In this document: in pieces, positions 61,182 to 64,000 of the stretch
Layout: each line of letters starts with the position of its first letter
Position numbering within the stretch: position 1 is the first letter of the stretch
Assembly: GCF_049943335.1 (NCBI RefSeq)
Contig: NZ_JBNFVY010000002.1
Location: 1-64,000 of the forward strand
Direction of reading: 5' to 3'
Source: JBNFVY01 sp049943335
GTDB taxonomy: Bacteria; Pseudomonadota; Alphaproteobacteria; Rhodobacterales; Rhodobacteraceae
Length of the DNA stretch: 64,000 nt
Notes under the pieces: model-generated
Database searches by the model: none
Seen by the model: the letters and a program-made list of their open reading frames with translations, nothing else
What the model was told of the DNA's origin: nothing
Translations under genes and position numbers: made by a program

Positions 61182-61250
61182 AGAGTGTGCGGCTAGGTAA
61201 GCGACAGGGGCGTGGGGGTCAAGAGGGTTTCGCGCGAAAACCACAGCGAA

Positions 61251-62033
61251 TTATCGGCAGTACGCGCCCGAACGGTAGTGCGCCGTATCAAAGTGAAAAT
61301 GGTCAAGGTGAAAGCGGTTGGCCTTGGGGCCCAGAACGGTTCCAAAAGGTCCGCAGGCGGCCTTGTGGACCTTGCGCAGGGGGCGGGCATAGCGGGGCTG
61401 ATTCCAGCCATCCAGCACGGTGACCAACGTGCCATCGCGCAGGTAGAACCCTGAAATGTCGATCGCGCGCCCGCGCCCGTGCTCTGAAATCTTGGCGCCG
61501 GGCTGGTTGTTGCGCGTGCGACAGGCATAGCCCGCCGCGACCTTCAGTTTCACCAGCCCGCCGCCCTTTTTGCGAAACGCGGGCTTGGCGGCCTTGTCGA
61601 CCCAGTTACCAAGCGCGCGTGCGGTCGGGCAATCCATGGTTGCAGGGGTCGACAGCGCCACGCCAGATACCGCCGTGACGCGCACAGGGTTATCAACGCC
61701 GCACCCTGCCAGCCGGCCCGGAATCGGCGGCACGCTGACGCCCTGGATGGATTTCGCGCCGCAGATCTTGCCCGCCTGCCCTTTGATCGCCGCTTTGGGC
61801 GGCTGGGACTTGGCGCCACCAAAAATCTTGCGCAGCCCGTTCGGGCGCTCTTGGGGGCGCGGGGCGGTCACCCGCGGCGCAGGCGCCACGAAGGCGCGCG
61901 GCGGCGCGCTCGGAGCGGTGCGCAAAACGTCGAACGGGCGCGGTTTGGGTGCGGGGGACGATGTGATCGTGGCCAGCGCGGGCGGGGCAATCAGCAGGGC
62001 CAGACAGGCGGCATATGCGGCCCTGCGGATCAC
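61251..62033 (-). CDS. Extensin-like C-terminal domain protein, probably secreted
   Basis: This 260-residue protein has a signal peptide (about 1-21, ending ALA), a Pro/Ala-rich linker (about 25-75) and the bacterial extensin-like domain (about 85-260), with CGVDNPVRVTAVSGV, YACRTRNNQPGAKISEHGRG, AIDISGF and HLDHFHFDTAHYR. The His and Asp residues and six cysteines suggest a D,D-peptidase-like fold, so a role in cell-wall maintenance is possible. Its ATG overlaps the tyrC stop by four bases. Confidence 0.87.
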   Translation of the reverse strand: MIRRAAYAACLALLIAPPALATITSSPAPKPRPFDVLRTAPSAPPRAFVAPAPRVTAPRPQERPNGLRKIFGGAKSQPPKAAIKGQAGKICGAKSIQGVSVPPIPGRLAGCGVDNPVRVTAVSGVALSTPATMDCPTARALGNWVDKAAKPAFRKKGGGLVKLKVAAGYACRTRNNQPGAKISEHGRGRAIDISGFYLRDGTLVTVLDGWNQPRYARPLRKVHKAACGPFGTVLGPKANRFHLDHFHFDTAHYRSGAYCR

Positions 62034-62947
62034 TGCTTGGTCACCCGCCCGAAATCAGGGGCGTCGGTGTCCTGGCCCGCTTCGATGATACCGCGGCGGA
62101 TGGCCCGTGTGTGGGTGAAATAGTCGAACAATTCATCGCCATCGCCCCGGCGAATGGCGCGCTGCAGGGCAAAGAGTTCTTCGGTAAAGCGCCCCAGGAT
62201 TTCCAGCGTCGCGTCCTTGTTGTTCAGGAACACATCGCGCCACATGGTCGGATCGCTGGCGGCAATCCGGGTAAAGTCGCGAAACCCGGCCGCCGAATAC
62301 TTGATCACTTCGCTGTCGGTCACGCGGCGCAGATCATCCGCCACGCCCACCATCGTATAGGCGATCAGGTGCGGCGTGTGGCTGGTGACGGCCAGAACCA
62401 GATCGTGGTGATCGGGGTCCATTTCATCGACATTTGCGCCCATGCCTTCCCACAGCCTGCGCAAACGGTCCACCGCGGCGCGGTCGGTGCCCGCGACGGG
62501 GACGATCAGGCACCACCGGTTGTCGAACAGTTCGGCAAAGCCCGAACGCGGGCCCGAATGTTCGGTCCCGGCCAAGGGATGGGCGGGGATGAAATGCACG
62601 CCGTCGGGGATCCAGGGCCCCACCGCTTCGATCACCGCGCGCTTGACCGATCCCACGTCGGTCACCGTCGCGCCAGGGGCCAGGGCGGGCGCGATTTCTT
62701 CGGCGACGCGGCCCATGGCGCCCACGGGCACGGCCAGCACCACCAGATCGGCGCCATCGACCGCGTCAGCGGCGCTGTCACACACCCGGTCGACCAGACC
62801 AATTTCGCGCGCGGTATCGCGGGTTTCGGCGCTGCGGGCATAGCCCGTAATTTCGCCCGCCAACCCCGACCGCCGCATGGCATGGGCCATCGACCCGGCA
62901 ATCAGCCCCAGCCCGATCAGGGCGACACGTTTGTAGACATGGCTCAC
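62030..62947 (-). CDS. tyrC: Prephenate/arogenate dehydrogenase (TyrC type), GTG start
   Basis: This 305-residue enzyme oxidises prephenate or arogenate to make tyrosine precursors. It has the Rossmann motif VALIGLGLIAGSMAHAM, the VTDVGSVKRAVIEA segment, HPLAGTEHSGPRSGFAELF and a C-terminal helical domain with SHTPHLIAYTMV. The GTG at 62947 overlaps the hisC stop as GTGA, which fixes the start; frames upstream lie in hisC. Pairing of hisC and tyrC is common because HisC-type enzymes also aminate aromatic keto acids. Confidence 0.93.
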   Translation of the reverse strand: MSHVYKRVALIGLGLIAGSMAHAMRRSGLAGEITGYARSAETRDTAREIGLVDRVCDSAADAVDGADLVVLAVPVGAMGRVAEEIAPALAPGATVTDVGSVKRAVIEAVGPWIPDGVHFIPAHPLAGTEHSGPRSGFAELFDNRWCLIVPVAGTDRAAVDRLRRLWEGMGANVDEMDPDHHDLVLAVTSHTPHLIAYTMVGVADDLRRVTDSEVIKYSAAGFRDFTRIAASDPTMWRDVFLNNKDATLEILGRFTEELFALQRAIRRGDGDELFDYFTHTRAIRRGIIEAGQDTDAPDFGRVTKQ

Positions 62948-64000
62948 TTGACGATGCCCTTGAACTTGGCGATCGAAAACGCCACCCGGCGGCACGACGC
63001 TTCGTCCCCGACGGTGATGCGCAAACACTGCGGCAGCTTGTACCCCGCGACCCGCCGCACGATGACGCCCTGCTCTTTCAGATAGGCATCACAGGCGTCG
63101 GCTTCGGCCTGATCATGAAAACGGGCCAGGATGAAATTGGCACAGGACGTGTCTGACGGGATGCCCATTTCGGCCAGTGCTTCGGCCAGCCACGCCCGCA
63201 TCCGGGTGTTTTCCGCCCGGCACTTTTCCACATAGGCCCGGTCGCGCATGGCCGCTTCGGCGGCCGCCTGCTGGATTTCGGACAGGTTGAACGGCCCGCG
63301 GATCCGGTTGAGCACGTCGATGATCGCCCTGGGCCCATAGCCCCAGCCGATCCGCAGCCCCCCCAGCCCGTAAATCTTGGAAAAGGTCCGCGTCATGACA
63401 ACATTTTCGTTCGATTCGACAAAAGACGCGCCCCCGTCGAACCCTTCGACATATTCGGCATAGGCCCCGTCCAGAACCAGGATGCACTGATCGGGCAGCC
63501 CCCCGGCCAGGCGCGCGACTTCGTTCCCGCCGATCATCGTGCCGGTGGGATTGGCCGGGTTCGCGATGAACACAAGACGTGTGCGATCGGTCGTGGCGGC
63601 AAGGATCGCATCGACATCCACCGTGCGATCATGTTCGGGCACCTCGACCGGCGTGGCGCCGGCCGCCCGCGCACTGATCTTGTACATGGAAAATCCGTGT
63701 TCGGTATGGATCACCTCGTCCCCCGGTCCGGCATAGGCCTGACACAGCAGGTGAATGATCTCGTCCGATCCGACACCGCAGATGATGCGCCCGGCGTCCA
63801 GCCCGTTCACTTCGGCGATGGCGGCGCGCAACGCGGCGTGATCGGTGCCCGGATAGCGGTGCAACTGGTGCACCGACTTGGTCACCGCTTCCTTGGCCTT
63901 TTCCGACGGTCCGAACGGGTTTTCGTTCGACGACAGTTTGACCACGTCAGAGACGCCGTCGACGGTGCTCTGGCCCCCCACATAGGGGCTGATATCCATG
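62944..64000 (-). CDS. hisC: Histidinol-phosphate aminotransferase HisC, 5' end cut by the window
   Basis: At least 351 residues of a PLP aminotransferase that acts on histidinol phosphate, and possibly on phenylpyruvate, are present. NPANPTGTMIGGNEVARL, the PLP lysine in MTRTFSKIYGLGGLRIGWGYG, and SSNENPFGPSEKAKEAV are visible. The ATG at 63999 lies at the window edge, but family members have about ten more residues before DISPYVGG, so the true start is probably outside. It overlaps tyrC by four bases. Confidence 0.93.
   Translation of the reverse strand, partial: MDISPYVGGQSTVDGVSDVVKLSSNENPFGPSEKAKEAVTKSVHQLHRYPGTDHAALRAAIAEVNGLDAGRIICGVGSDEIIHLLCQAYAGPGDEVIHTEHGFSMYKISARAAGATPVEVPEHDRTVDVDAILAATTDRTRLVFIANPANPTGTMIGGNEVARLAGGLPDQCILVLDGAYAEYVEGFDGGASFVESNENVVMTRTFSKIYGLGGLRIGWGYGPRAIIDVLNRIRGPFNLSEIQQAAAEAAMRDRAYVEKCRAENTRMRAWLAEALAEMGIPSDTSCANFILARFHDQAEADACDAYLKEQGVIVRRVAGYKLPQCLRITVGDEASCRRVAFSIAKFKGIVK

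Overview
The window looks like a chromosomal segment of a GC-rich alphaproteobacterium of the family Rhodobacteraceae (Roseobacter group). The basis is the gene order ruvCAB-ybgC-tolQRAB-pal-cpoB-tilS-ftsH, a ChrR-type anti-sigma factor, a phosphatidylcholine synthase, and protein sequences typical of that family. I see no insertion sequence, prophage, CRISPR array or integrated element. One tRNA gene is present. Almost all of the sequence is coding.

Layout. (1) 1-10453: a tight-adherence (Tad/Flp) pilus locus, opening with the 3' end of a small pilin gene and its terminator. It continues with cpaB, the secretin, an OmpA-like lipoprotein, cpaE, cpaF, tadB, tadC, two TPR lipoproteins and the prepilin peptidase. 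(2) 10455-17454: a multi-pass GT-C-like membrane protein, a MoxR-like AAA ATPase, the ligase-associated helicase with PdeM, and a membrane-bound LytTR regulator. (3) 17580-30442, minus strand: folD, then the long Holliday-junction, Tol-Pal, TilS and FtsH gene string. (4) 30911-34780, minus strand: a small membrane protein, prmA, an acetyltransferase, msrA and an MFS carrier. A YeeE/YedE transporter diverges from them behind a perfect FNR-type box. (5) 36296-48925: priA, a transaldolase, DUF484-xerC-pcs, ileS, the ycjF/ycjX pair, truA and a 51-residue protein. (6) 49314-55343: a fumarylacetoacetase-fold enzyme, adenine deaminase, a receiver-like protein, and a ugd/UDP-glucuronate epimerase pair. 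(7) 55642-61006: an ECF sigma factor with its ChrR-type zinc anti-sigma factor, divergent from a four-gene lipid-modification operon. (8) 61105-64000: tRNA-Met(CAT), an extensin-like protein, tyrC and a truncated hisC.

How the genes work together. The Tad genes specify the motor, outer-membrane channel, lipoprotein pilotins and peptidase of an adhesion pilus. The Tol-Pal block serves outer-membrane constriction. The ECF/ChrR pair and the divergent operon look like a singlet-oxygen-type stress circuit: both sides of the intergenic region carry a TGATCC-N18-TA promoter. The operon encodes an FAD oxidoreductase, a DUF1365 protein, a cyclopropane-synthase-like methyltransferase and an SDR. That set resembles the methylated furan fatty acid pathway of Rhodobacter.

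The most unexpected sequence-level signal is a cluster of short tandem or decayed repeats (units of 9, 11, 12, 21, about 25 and about 35 bp). They fill spacers, gene ends and one coding linker between about 45.0 and 58.2 kb and are absent from the first 44 kb. Start codons were revised where ribosome-binding sites or GTGA/ATGA overlaps decide them, including TTG for ftsH and GTG for ruvA, tilS, tolA, tyrC and the sigma factor.
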